Made by a program: the position numbers and the translations under genes. Below, in pieces: positions 48,391 to 57,900 of a stretch of 64,000 nt of DNA. The stretch's first letter is position 1. Every line of letters starts with the position of its first letter. This stretch comes from Palaemon carinicauda (Eukaryota > Arthropoda > Malacostraca > Decapoda > Palaemonidae): NCBI RefSeq assembly GCF_036898095.1, contig NC_090729.1:62388731-62452730 (forward strand), in the 5' to 3' direction. Below the pieces are notes generated by a model. It did no database searches. It was not told the origin of the DNA and saw only the letters and a program-made list of their open reading frames with translations.

Positions 48391-49287
48391 GTACCAGAGC
48401 ATTACTGTATCTGTGGATTCTCAAAACGTGCCGCACTCCTCAGAAATATTTCCCTAGTCAACTCGACTGAGAGACCTAAGATGTTACCGTTATACATCTT
48501 TTCACTAACCATAAACCATGATAGCGCTTCCTGCCCCCTACAGGGAAGAGTCCTACTAGACTCTGGGAAGGAACGAAGAGTACATATACCTATGTTTGAA
48601 TCACTGGCAAGCCCATATAGTGGTCTCACCTTATATGAAGTAAAGCATAGTCTGTAAGGAACTACAGCATCAAAAGGAAATATCGACCAACCCCATGGTC
48701 GAAACTGAGTTGGACAAAAGGTTTATATCTGTGTAAGAATAAACTTGCTGCCGCTACCGTCCTCTGAGAAGGATGGAGACCTTTACACTAAGGAAAGTAT
48801 AAACCAATGCAACAAGGCTTGCATCAAGGAACAGGCTATTATAGATACCCCCGATTAACGTACATAGGCTGAATGCTCAATAACTGATAAAAAATTGACA
48901 TAGGTGAAGGAGACGCAAGGTTCCCGAGAACAAGTTTATTGACAAACAATAAATAGACATGGTTACCACAATTATATACATATGATAGGTGGATAACCAA
49001 TAATTTGCACAAGTCGGTAGTAAACAGATATATGTTTATCTGAAAGAAAACATTAGAGCCACTTTTCACGTACCAAGGTATCAAAGTTAAAAGTCCATGT
49101 TACTAGCCACTGACATTAGCGTCAAAAACGCTCGGCACACATGTCTGTACTTATGCTAAATTCACCTTAAAGACGGAACAGTCACTGTGGGCACCCGGTG
49201 CCCTCACTCCCAGTTATAGCACCGCATATAACTATACACTCACCCCGGAATTAATAGTCTCAATTAAATCCACTGTTCCTCGCAGAG
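48391..49287. other. DIRS-A noncoding region between recombinase and ICR
   Basis: About 900 bp without a motif-bearing ORF: the 3' untranslated part of the element on the minus strand. Another noncoding piece with a T run lies between the ICR and the left repeat (48200-48294). Confidence 0.5.
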
Positions 49288-52089
49288 TTAAACAGCAGGG
49301 TTAACGACGCAATCAACTGCTACCACAGACCTCTTTAGCTGCTCCACTTGCTTAGCATAGTGGCGAAAGAACACCCTGGAAGACTTCCAGCCAGTATATG
49401 AACGAAGGTGTTCAAAATCCATAAAGTTAAAGAAGTTTAAGGATGAAGCAACTTTCCTCGGATCATGACCTGCGGGTGAACTGTCGGGATCCGCTCTGCG
49501 AATAAAGTATGTAATTTTTGCCCTGAGTTGTTTCAAAGAAAAATTCGAGCCCGATGTTTCTCCTCTGAACAGTTGACCCCCTTGGAAGTCTGAAGTTCTA
49601 CGAAGATAGGCCTTTAGGCATTCTACGGGACATAGAGATGCATCTTCTTTCAGAGGGCAGATTCTCCAGGGACCCCACCTGTTGGTGGGCAACTCGTTCT
49701 TAGCGAGAAACGTAGGGTCCGGAAACAGGTTCAGTTCTCCCCCATCCAGGAACTGAACGCGGCCCTCATCTCTTGAAAGGGGTACAATCTCACTAACTCT
49801 GGCCCCAGGCGCGAGTGCAAAAAGGAAGATAACCTTTTGAGTCAAATCCTTCAGTGCACACTCCTCATTATTCAGTAATGAGGCGAAATGAAGGACTTTA
49901 TCTAAAGACCATGAAATAGGCTTTGGAGGAGCTGAAGGTCTAAGTCTGGCGCAGGCCTTCGGGATCTTGTTAAAGATTTCGTTAGCGAGGTCTACCCGGA
50001 AGGCGTACAGAATGGGCCTTGTCAAAGCAGACTTACATGTAGAAATCGTGTTAGCTGCCAGCCCCTGTCCGTGGAGGTGGATGAAGAAGGACAGGCAGAA
50101 ATCCGTCGAGATCTCATGCGGATTCTTCTCTTTGACAAAGGCCACCCATTTTTTCCAAGCAGACTCGTACTGCCTTCTAGTAGAACTGCACTTATATTCC
50201 TCCAGGAAGTCAATGCTGTCTTTCGAGATCCCGAACCGCTTCTTCACCGCTAGGGAGAGAAAATCATGAGCTGCAGGGTCCGGGTTTTCTGTAATGAAGC
50301 GTAGACAGTCGACTTCTGGACTCGCTGGGACAGAACTGGGTCCGGGAGTGGCAGAAACTTCAGTTGTAGTTCCAGAGCCAGAGGGAACCACATGCTGTTC
50401 GGCCACTTGTGCGCCACTATCGCTGCTACTCCCTTGAAGGACCTCAGCTTGTTGAGGACCCTCAACAGAAGGTTGTGAGGGGGAAACAGGTAGATCCTGG
50501 ACCATCTGTTCCAATCGAGGGACATCGCGTCCACTGCTTCCGCCAAGGGGTCCTCGTACGGGGACCCATATCGCTAAAACTTCTTGTTGTCCTTCGTCGC
50601 GAAGAGGTCTATCTGCAGTTCTGGGACTTGACTCGAGATGAAGGAGAATGATCCTGCGTCTAGGGACCATTCCGACTCTACCGGTGTAACCCTGGATACA
50701 GCGTCCGCTGTCACATTGCGGACTCCTTGAAGGTGAACTGCCGACAGGTGCCACTTCTTCTTCTCCGCCAGTCGGAATATGGCCAACATCACCTGGTTGA
50801 GAGGTGGGGATCTCGATCCCCGCCGATTCAGACATTTCACAACCACCTCGCTGTCCAGTACCAACCTTATGTGGATAGAGTGACGCGGGGAAACTTTCCT
50901 CAGGGTAAGAAGTACTGCCATAGCTTCTAGAAAGTTTATGTGAAAGGTCCCGAATAGCTTGGACCAGGTCCCTTGGACCTTCTTTCGATGAGAGTGACCT
51001 CCCCACCCTTCCTTTGAAGCGTCTGTGTGAATCGTCACTGACGGGGGAGGTGGCTGAAGAGGTACCGACCTCTTTAGACGACTGGCCTGAGACCACGGTC
51101 TGAGAAGAGAACGTAGCCGAAGCGGAACCGGTCTCCTCAAGTCCCTTCGCGCGTTTGATGCAAAGCTTCTCCAAACTCCGGCTGCATCCTTTAGCTGTGC
51201 TCTTAGCACCGGGTCTGTTACCGACGCAAACTGAAGAGAGCCCAGAACCCTCTCTTGTTCGCGTCTTGATATCCTCTCGGAATCTAGAAGTCTCTTGACA
51301 GACCCCGCTATCTCCTTCCTTTTCGACATCGGGATGGAGAATCGTTGTGACACTAGGTCCCAGTGAATTCCCAACCACTGGAACCTCTGAGATGGAGAAA
51401 GACGAGACTTCTTTCTGTTGATCTTGAACCCTAGATACCCTAGGAACTGAATCACCTGTAGGGAAGCCTGCAAGCATTCCGCCCTGGATGCTGCTCACAC
51501 CAGCCAATTGTCCAGGTAGGCTACCACCTGGATCCCTTTTAGGCGTAACTGTTTGAGCGCTGCACTCGCAAGCTTCGTGAAGATCCTTGGGGCTATGTTT
51601 AGCCCGAAAGGCATCGCTCTGAAGGCGTAAAGTCTTCGTTGTAGCTTGAATCCTAGGTAGGGGGAGAGACGGCGACTGATTGGAACGTGCCAATAAGCGT
51701 CTGACAAGTCGATGGAGACGGTAAATGCCCTCTTGGGCAGTAAGGCCCTTATGTGTTGCAACGTTAACATCTTGAACTTGTGGTTCACTATGAACTTGTT
51801 GAGTGGCGACAAGTCCAGAATGACTCTGAGTTTCCCCGAGTCTTTCTTGGGAACACAAAACAGCCTCCCTTGGAACTTGATGGACTTTACCCTCCGGATC
51901 ACCTTTTTCTCCAACAGTTCTTGAATGTACTCCTCCAGAACGGGGGTGGAGTGTTGGAAAAATCGAGGGCACGGGGGCGGAGTGCTGTACCAGCTCCAAC
52001 CCAGTCCATTTTTGAGCAGGCTGTGGGCCCAGGGATCGAAGGTCCAACGATCCCGAAAGTACTGTAGTCTCCCTTCTACCGGCATCACT
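49288..52089 (-). CDS. DIRS-A tyrosine recombinase in a long frame overlapping RT
   Basis: The frame is open for over 920 codons from the gag stop (52090) to 49288, with a possible non-ATG start near 52047. The C-terminal third is a tyrosine recombinase. A core-binding-like region has STRRQYESAWKKWVAFVKE (about residue 617, counted from 52047). The catalytic domain has the first Arg in ALAPGARVSEIVPL (about 749), HDPRKV giving the His-X-X-Arg pair (about 860), and the nucleophile in SSRVFFRHYAKQ (about 897). It would insert the circular DNA at the target. The first ~600 codons overlap RT/RNase H in another frame, with a low-complexity Ser/Gln/Gly-rich translation and no known domain. The real recombinase may therefore start near residue 580 or be made from a spliced RNA. 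The frame is intact and is the same frame as gag. Confidence 0.85.
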   Translation of the reverse strand, partial: SDAGRRETTVLSGSLDLRSLGPQPAQKWTGLELVQHSAPVPSIFPTLHPRSGGVHSRTVGEKGDPEGKVHQVPREAVLCSQERLGETQSHSGLVATQQVHSEPQVQDVNVATHKGLTAQEGIYRLHRLVRRLLARSNQSPSLPLPRIQATTKTLRLQSDAFRAKHSPKDLHEACECSAQTVTPKRDPGGSLPGQLAGVSSIQGGMLAGFPTGDSVPRVSRVQDQQKEVSSFSISEVPVVGNSLGPSVTTILHPDVEKEGDSGVCQETSRFREDIKTRTREGSGLSSVCVGNRPGAKSTAKGCSRSLEKLCIKRAKGLEETGSASATFSSQTVVSGQSSKEVGTSSATSPVSDDSHRRFKGRVGRSLSSKEGPRDLVQAIRDLSHKLSRSYGSTSYPEESFPASLYPHKVGTGQRGGCEMSESAGIEIPTSQPGDVGHIPTGGEEEVAPVGSSPSRSPQCDSGRCIQGYTGRVGMVPRRRIILLHLESSPRTADRPLRDEGQQEVLAIWVPVRGPLGGSSGRDVPRLEQMVQDLPVSPSQPSVEGPQQAEVLQGSSSDSGAQVAEQHVVPSGSGTTTEVSATPGPSSVPASPEVDCLRFITENPDPAAHDFLSLAVKKRFGISKDSIDFLEEYKCSSTRRQYESAWKKWVAFVKEKNPHEISTDFCLSFFIHLHGQGLAANTISTCKSALTRPILYAFRVDLANEIFNKIPKACARLRPSAPPKPISWSLDKVLHFASLLNNEECALKDLTQKVIFLFALAPGARVSEIVPLSRDEGRVQFLDGGELNLFPDPTFLAKNELPTNRWGPWRICPLKEDASLCPVECLKAYLRRTSDFQGGQLFRGETSGSNFSLKQLRAKITYFIRRADPDSSPAGHDPRKVASSLNFFNFMDFEHLRSYTGWKSSRVFFRHYAKQVEQLKRSVVAVDCVVNPAV

Positions 52090-52136
52090 TCACTTTGACT
52101 GCTGCCCTGCAGTCTTGCCTCCTTGGCCGCGACCAC
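50250..52136 (-). pseudogene. DIRS-A reverse transcriptase, RNase H and MT-like domain
   Basis: One frame from an ATG at 52136, overlapping the end of gag by 47 bases, with two in-frame stops: TGA at 51495-51497 and TAG at 50572-50574. RT: FCVPKKDSGKLRVILDLSPL, FTVSIDLSDAYWHVPI, MPFGLNIAPRIFTKLA and the active-site box AYLDNWLV, where the usual second Asp is Asn. After the TGA: FQWLGIHWD (RT thumb), then RNase H with SVTIHTDASKEGWGG, INFLEAMAVLLTL and VTADAVSRV. Then ELQIDLFATKDNKKF, the start of the conserved post-RNase-H domain often called the DIRS methyltransferase-like region, continues past the TAG to about 50250. It would copy element RNA; it cannot be functional here. Confidence 0.88.
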
Positions 52137-53763
52137 CTCTGGATCCCCTTCCCCTTGAGGGGCGTCTAAACGAGCCTCTGGCTGCTCCTCTGGGCTTTGC
52201 TCGAAAGGTGGTAGACTGCCCTTCGAACACTGGGTTGAATGCCGGGGATGGCGAGGACACGGCCTGGGGCACCCATTGGAAGGTGGTCGGGGCCTGGGCT
52301 ACCATCTGGGGCACCGGAGGCAAAGCCGGTTGTTGCTGCTGCTGACGTTGCGGTCTGAAAGGCTTGGCTGGGCGGGGAGGAAACCTAGATTTCTTCGTCT
52401 TCCCCTTCGGTTGGGGACCCTCATCGGGGGAAGACTTCCTCTTGAGGGACAGGCCCCACTTAAGGAGAAGATTCCTATTCTCGGTGGCTGCCTTGTCCAC
52501 CACCTCCTTAACTACATCACTGGGGAAGAGATCTTTGCCCCAGATGTTGGATGAGATCAATTTCTTCGGTTCGTGCCTCACTGTGGCCGAGGCGAACACA
52601 AACTCCCTGCAGGCCCTCCTCGCCTTGACAAAGCTATAGAGGTCCTTTGTCACCGTGGCCAGATGGATCTTGGCCACCACCATGAACATTTCATGGACCT
52701 TGGGGTCGCTTGCCATTGTCTCCATGGTTGTCTGGAGAGACATCGAGGCTGCCAGACGCTCCTTTGTCTCGAGCTCCCTTCGCAGAAGGAATTCAGACAG
52801 CTTAGGGAGGTTTTCGCCGAACTGTCGACCTGCGATATCGGCGTCCAACTTCCCAACCGAAAAGGTAAGATGGACGTCCTTCCATTCCCTGTTGTCCATC
52901 GGCAAGGCTAAAGACAAAGGCTTGCATTCCTCCAAGGAGGGGCATGGTTTGCCAGCCTCGATTGCCTTCAAAACGGCCGCGAACCCTTTCTGCAGAAAGG
53001 GGAAGGCCCTAGCCGGAGAGGATACGAAGAAAGGGTGCTTCTTACTCAAAGCAGCAACTTTCGAGTTCGAGAAGCCCCTCTCCTTCATTGCAGACGCCAA
53101 CGAAGCTTGAGCCTTGGCGTGATCCAAGACGATCACCTCCTTCGGCTCAGTCTCCTCCTTCGAGGCCGGTTCCTTCTTCAGACGGATGTAACAGTCCGGA
53201 TAGGCCCCTCTGCTGGGCCAGAATTCCACCTCCTCAAGGGGAACTGAACTCATCTTCTCCGACATGACGATCTTCCCGACCGTCATCGGCATGTGCTCGG
53301 CATACCTCCACGGGTTGGCATCCGAGCACACAGGAAGGTATTTCACGTTGAGCTTTTTCGGTGGCCCACGTGATGCTGCAATCCTCTGCATCTGTAGTTC
53401 CATTGCAGCTGCCTTCTGATTGTTCTCCTTCTGCATTTGCTGTATCATGCCAACAATAGAGGAGAGAGCTTGTCCCAGCTCTGGTGGAAGAGCGGACGAA
53501 GTAGAGGGGATAGGTTCAGGGGCCTGAACCGGAGCGTCCGATGGCACGGCATCCTCTTCCTCCACGACGTTCGGATCTTGATCCTCGTCCTCGCCCCTTG
53601 CGAGGAGGTCCTCTTCCGCCCGTTCGGACATGTCCGACATCTTGTCGTCCAGCATGGCATCCGCGACTTCAGCATCCATGGGGATCTGGACGAGGGGGAT
53701 CTGCGGCCGAGGCTGGGGGACGACAGCGTCAGCAGAAGCCTTGGGAAAGAGGTACGCCCTCAT
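52090..53763 (-). CDS. gag: DIRS-A Gag-like protein (main frame)
   Basis: 557 codons from the ATG at 53763. An acidic N-terminal segment (about residues 30-75, Asp/Glu-rich) leads to a short coiled-coil-like stretch near SIVGMIQQMQKENNQKAAAM (about 105-125). The middle region has a mixed composition typical of DIRS Gags (WPSRGAYPDCYIRLKK near 186; LKWGLSLKRKS near 435). A Gln/Pro-rich region follows (RQQQQQPALPPVPQ near 477), and the C-terminus is Arg/Gly-rich (RRPSRGRGSRGGRGQGG), probably RNA-binding. It ends with TGA at 52090-52092. The frame continues upstream of the ATG through an in-frame TGA to 54038, so the ATG at 53763 is probably not the original start. No zinc knuckle. Confidence 0.75.
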   Translation of the reverse strand: MRAYLFPKASADAVVPQPRPQIPLVQIPMDAEVADAMLDDKMSDMSERAEEDLLARGEDEDQDPNVVEEEDAVPSDAPVQAPEPIPSTSSALPPELGQALSSIVGMIQQMQKENNQKAAAMELQMQRIAASRGPPKKLNVKYLPVCSDANPWRYAEHMPMTVGKIVMSEKMSSVPLEEVEFWPSRGAYPDCYIRLKKEPASKEETEPKEVIVLDHAKAQASLASAMKERGFSNSKVAALSKKHPFFVSSPARAFPFLQKGFAAVLKAIEAGKPCPSLEECKPLSLALPMDNREWKDVHLTFSVGKLDADIAGRQFGENLPKLSEFLLRRELETKERLAASMSLQTTMETMASDPKVHEMFMVVAKIHLATVTKDLYSFVKARRACREFVFASATVRHEPKKLISSNIWGKDLFPSDVVKEVVDKAATENRNLLLKWGLSLKRKSSPDEGPQPKGKTKKSRFPPRPAKPFRPQRQQQQQPALPPVPQMVAQAPTTFQWVPQAVSSPSPAFNPVFEGQSTTFRAKPRGAARGSFRRPSRGRGSRGGRGQGGKTAGQQSK

Positions 53764-54038
53764 CTTCTCACTTGGAAGATAAGGTCCAGAGGTGTTCTTT
53801 TGGAAACCCCTTACTCAAACACGAAGCTTCTCCCTCGCTGCATCCCTTGACTCCGCCGACCTAGGGGATTCAAAGGCCTCAGCTAGCAGGTTAGTACACA
53901 CTGAACATACCTGAGGGTCCCAGTAACGGAGATCATCCTTGGAGGCTGCGCAAGCCGCGTGCCTCCTACACAAATCATGCCCACAAAAGTTCTTACTGCG
54001 GACGTTGCAGAAGACGCTACCGCACTTCGATGCTCCTC
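53764..54038 (-). pseudogene. gag: DIRS-A Gag N-terminal cysteine-rich exon
   Basis: In phase with gag, the sequence from 54036 reads GASKCGSVFCNVRSKNFCGH and continues with LCRRHAACA and VCSVCTNLLAEAFE: about eight Cys and two His, apparently a zinc-binding module. One TGA (53815-53817) separates it from the main gag frame. Upstream is a pyrimidine tract ending in CTTTTACAG, then GAGGAGC, a good 3' splice site (AG at 54039-54040). DIRS-C has the same junction (TTCTTTACAG, GAGGAGC, at 63949/63950) followed by ATG AAG TGT. In DIRS-A the matching place lacks four bases, including the ATG. It therefore appears to be a second exon whose start codon is lost. Confidence 0.7.
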
Positions 54039-54040
54039 CT

Positions 54041-56261
54041 GTAAAAGAAGAAAATTTCCATGAATATCAGGTGAATTTCAATTCACATGTATATACAAGC
54101 ATGTACAAAGTTTAAAGGAAAGACACACACTTGTGTTTCCCACACAGTCACTTGCAGTAGCCTTCCAGCAATTAAAATCAAATTTTCAGTCTCTGCTAGA
54201 ATAACCAAAGTAAATGTTTCCCAAGGGAAATAGGTGTAGCTCACAACTAAGGTGAGACTTTAACATACTGGCTAAAGACAGAAAGAACTCTCTTTCCATC
54301 CCTGTAAGGCAACACCAAGTGACTGCACAAAGCAACACAAGCATGTTAGAAAATACAGTGTTGTAACCTACTATATCATAGCCTCTCCCCACAGTATATG
54401 CTATACAGGGGAATACTGATACAGTATATGGGGTGGCGTGCCGGCCGGCACTCGCCGGCCGGCACCCCCCACAGGTAGGTCTCAAGTATACGACTTAAGA
54501 ACTCTGAGGCGGCAGAACTTTAGTTCCGATGTCTGTGCCGGCCGGCAGTGACTGCCGGCCTGCAGCTACACTAGGTGGCGCCCGGCTGTCGGCCACCACT
54601 CCCAGTGGCCAGCAGACAGGACGAGGTAAAGACCAGCCGGCAGAGGTAAACAACCCATGCCGGCCGGCAGCCACGCTAGGTAGCGCCCGGCTGCCGGCCG
54701 CCACTCATAGCGGCCGGCAGACAAGCGAGGAGACCGGCCGGCAAAGGCATGTAGCCATCGTCGACCGGCAGCAAGAAAACTAGAGAACACCAACTGCCCG
54801 GCTGCCGGCCACTAGGCCGGCAGTCGGCAGAGTACAACACACAAGAAGAAAACAGAATGGGTGCCGGGCTAAGAGGCTATACTACCTCAACGCCCAACAC
54901 CCGAAAGAGTGCTGAAAGGAAGGGGAGAATCTAATTCAGGCTTCCTAACCACTGCCCACTGGATCTACAGACAGGAGTGGATGAGGGACCAAGGGAGGAC
55001 CGGGCAGCACTCAAGGTAACAGGTCCTCTGCCGGCCGGCACACTCTGCCGGCCGGCAGGGAACCAAGTCAGCTCCCCATCCTAACCTGTGCTAGGTATGG
55101 ATGTAGGAAGGCAGACACTAATGACATTACGGAAAGGACAGAAGGGAAGGGACAAGAGGGTCCTGTCCAACCTTGCACTGGTTAAAGATCACCCACGGCC
55201 AAGAAAGCCCATCTCAGCCTAAGGGGGAATCCGGGGAGGGAGGCCGGCAATACTTGCTGCCTCCCTATAACCAATGCAAGGAAGGTATTGCTATTCCAGG
55301 GAAAGGGACACACCCCACACCCGGAACAGCAACAAGGACAAGTCTGAAGGGTCACCGAGCGAAGGGATCATAGCTACAGAAACCTTCAAGAGTGACCGAA
55401 GGAGGCTAAACCTCCTATGTCTGTGTCAGACAGCGAGGGAGACTCTACCCCAAGCCAGACCAACACAGACTCAGACTTAAAACACTGCTGGACTGCCCCT
55501 CTCTGAACCAGACAAGCTGGAGCAGGAAGGTACAGTACCACCCCAATATAGTTGTATCGAAAATTAATTCAAATAAACCACTAGGGTTAAGCCCAAGGCT
55601 TAAGCAGAGGGAAAGGGTTTGCGCGTCTTCCCCGAAGAGAAGGGAGCAAACGGGGGGAACAAGAAAACATATCAATAGCCTAAGACAACCTAGCCTAGGC
55701 ACTGGGAGAATCGATTACCTAAATCACCGAAACTCACTCATATACCATCTTGGAAAAAACTCAGCATAAGCTTATATGTATAACGTTGCCTAATGCTTCA
55801 ATAAAATTTAAATAATATCACTTGGAAGACTAAATATCATGCAGGAAGTACAAGGGCCAAACGACTAGGCTACAAGGTCTAGCGTAGGCCAGCCTAGGCA
55901 AATCCTTCGCCAAGGCGCTATACTACAGCATCATAAAAGTATTCCTAAATAAGCTAAGCAGATAAATTTATTAAAGCGAAAAGGGGGCTGGGAACGTCGC
56001 TCTGGCTAACCAAATAAATCCTATCTAGCGAGCGACAGCGTCCAGGACGCCTCCAGCAGGCAACAGCTCTTGTATCAAAGATAACTCTTTTAATTACTTT
56101 AAATTTTACCAAGAGCCTACATTTATACATAAAAGAAATGGTACTCAACTTATCGGAAGCAGAAGAAGTTGGAGAAAGCATATTAGCTTGAGTAAATCCA
56201 AGATATTTGGTAGAAACACAGGGAAAACACCGAGTTGTATAGCTACGCAAAAAGGAATACA
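54041..56261. other. DIRS-A leader region (noncoding)
   Basis: About 2.2 kb between the 5' inverted repeat and the gag exon (minus-strand sense). It holds a GC-rich palindromic repeat region (54438-54830 and 55030-55058), otherwise no protein motif. It probably contains the promoter and a leader intron ending at the acceptor 54039-54040. Confidence 0.5.
54438..54830. repeat. GCCGGCCGGC palindromic repeats in DIRS-A leader
   Basis: Copies of TGCCGGCCGGCA, a perfect 12-bp palindrome, and variants recur many times. Part of the block is a tandem duplication with a ~105-bp period (CTAGGTGGCGCCCGGCTG at 54571; CTAGGTAGCGCCCGGCTG at about 54676). Two more copies lie at 55030-55058. DIRS-C has only weaker GCCGGC matches in its leader. 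Confidence 0.8.
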
Positions 56262-56600
56262 GATGGCGCCCGAGCGGCTCAGGGCACGCTTACGAAACGG
56301 GGAGGAGAGATGCCTTACGAACGGCTCCCCCCTTTCTTATCGTTTTCGTTTTCTTGCCATTTGACCCCTACGAAGTGTTAACTCTGTTCGGGGTACAGAT
56401 TGCCATGTGGCGTGTCAAGAATACGTCCGCTGATATTTTGCAATATCCCTGATTCTTTTATTAGGGATATTCGCTCCAGGAGTTAGAATTCTGGGTACCT
56501 TAAGGTAAATTCTCTGGGAATATCGCCGTAGTTGTAATATACCCTAGGAAGCTACCTTAGAGGAACTTCCATCAGGACGACATGGCTTGAGCCCAAAAAA
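56262..56600 (-). repeat. DIRS-A inverted terminal repeat (5' side of genes)
   Basis: Inverted partner of 47864-48199 over 56262-56584. Its tip 56585-56600 (CTTGAGCCCAAAAAA) is unique to this end and complementary to part of the ICR. Similar tips occur at 58157 (DIRS-B) and 58471 (DIRS-C). Confidence 0.9.
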
Positions 56601-57172
56601 TAACCTATTGGTTATGCTGCACAGTTAGCGTGGCAACTCAAATAATAAAAACTTCACAAATCTGAAATTGATATTACACATCTTAACATACAATTGGTAG
56701 CAAACTTCCAACCACATGCAAACACAGCATGAAGCAGTTTCAATACTGCCAGTATTATCGTAACTTTATTTGATAACTCTGTTACTGTATTGCATTTAAA
56801 AAAAACCCACAACAGACAATATCACGTGTTATTAAAACAGATATATGATAACTAAAACAAGTGTATACTTTTTACAAGGGAGAAAGTAAGACTTTCACAT
56901 AATAATAAGACGAGCAACACCGTTTCCCCTCTATACTGATCGCTGTCGACTTCAAGAGTGCGCTCTGAGCTTACCTCGCACAGCTACGCCCGAGGCTCAC
57001 GCAACTACGCCTTTGTATACCTCGTGCACTCAATCATAGACTCTCGACCGCAGACACAACTACTCCTTTGTTACGCCTCTCTACACCTCTCCGTATGCAC
57101 ACTTGATCCTACGCCATCTCAACTGCGTGTGGCTAACATAACATTTTGATGAGATGAAAACCAATTCGTTTA
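56601..57172. other. Unassigned DNA between DIRS-A and Gypsy-4 integrase N-terminus
   Basis: About 570 bp, AT-rich at first, then a more balanced part (56930-57150) with an open 63-codon plus frame lacking motifs. Nothing recognised. Confidence 0.35.
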
Positions 57173-57403
57173 TTAAGACCAATAATCATCAAGGGAATTA
57201 CCATTCAGTTGAATGTGAGCATTTCTGTTATTACACATACAATTCCTTATATAAGATTCCACATCTTTATATACACCTGGCCACCATACAAAAGTTCTTG
57301 CAATTGACTTTGATCTTACAATAACTTGGTGATCAGCATGTATTTCTGACAAAACTTTATTCCTCAGTGAATTAGGAATAACTACCCTTGAACCTCTCAT
57401 CAC
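57173..57403 (-). pseudogene. pol: Gypsy-4 integrase zinc-binding domain
   Basis: A 76-codon minus frame containing SRVVIPNSLRNKVLSEIHAD, then HADHQVIVRSKSIARTFVWWP and YIRNCMCNNRNAH. The two His and two Cys match the HHCC module at the front of Gypsy integrases, though the spacing between the cysteines is shortened (C-M-C). After NNRNAH the sequence leaves the family. The continuation (linker and core) is found 9.8 kb away at 47395-46462. Confidence 0.75.
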
Positions 57404-57469
57404 TATTCCTTGTGTTACACTCAGTTCATAAGATATATCCTTATAGGGTTTACAATTTTCCTCTTTTCC

Positions 57470-57900
57470 TCATAAGTCCCTACCTGTCATTAAATTCTCC
57501 AAAACCTTACTAAGTACTGGGTCTTTCTTGGTACTGTGTGCTACATCCTTTGCTGCAATGGGTACATAATATACAGAAATGAACAGAATACTGTCATCAT
57601 ACTCTTCTGGAGCTTTTTCTACTGGTAATCTAGATAAAGCATCAGCATTAGCCATCTTTGATGATGGACGGTATTCTATATCATAGTGGTACACGGCTAA
57701 CGTAATTGTCCAACGTTGTAGTCTTGCAGCTACCAACGTAGGTAAACTTGCTTTTGGACCCAATATTGCTTATAAAGGTTTATGATCTAACAAGTGTGAA
57801 CTTTTTCCTACCATAAGGATATATATGAAATTTCTTAACTCCATACACTAATGTTAAACCTTCTTTTTCTATTTGTGAGCAATTCTTTTCTGCCTTGATA
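57470..57900 (-). pseudogene. pol: Gypsy-4 RNase H fragment
   Basis: From about 57900 the minus strand reads NCSQIEKEGLTLVYGVKKFH, the RNase H block with the catalytic Glu. After a frame change and a stop (near 57770) follow ILGPKASLPTLVAARLQRW and IEYRPSSKMANADALSRLP, the RNase H end. A tether continues to a stop at 57470. Upstream it is cut by DIRS-B, so reverse transcriptase is missing altogether. Confidence 0.78.

Larger units (their letters stand above)
47821..56600 (-). mobile_element. DIRS-A: full-length DIRS1-like tyrosine-recombinase retrotransposon
   Basis: 8780 bp, coding on the minus strand. Diagnostic structure: inverted terminal repeats (47821-48199 and 56262-56600) with different outermost tips, and an internal complementary region (48295-48390) whose two halves are complementary to the two tips. 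Genes in order: gag, an RT/RNase H frame, and an overlapping frame ending in a tyrosine recombinase. No target duplication is visible; instead AAA is present at both junctions (left flank CTTAAA, right tip CCCAAAAAA), as expected for recombinase-mediated insertion. DIRS elements replicate through a circular intermediate inserted by the recombinase. This copy has stops in gag and RT. Confidence 0.92.

Noticed and set aside
52115..53110. Several plus-strand frames of 76-151 codons opposite DIRS-A gag
   Set aside because: Shadows of the GC-rich gag frame; no motif and no start context.
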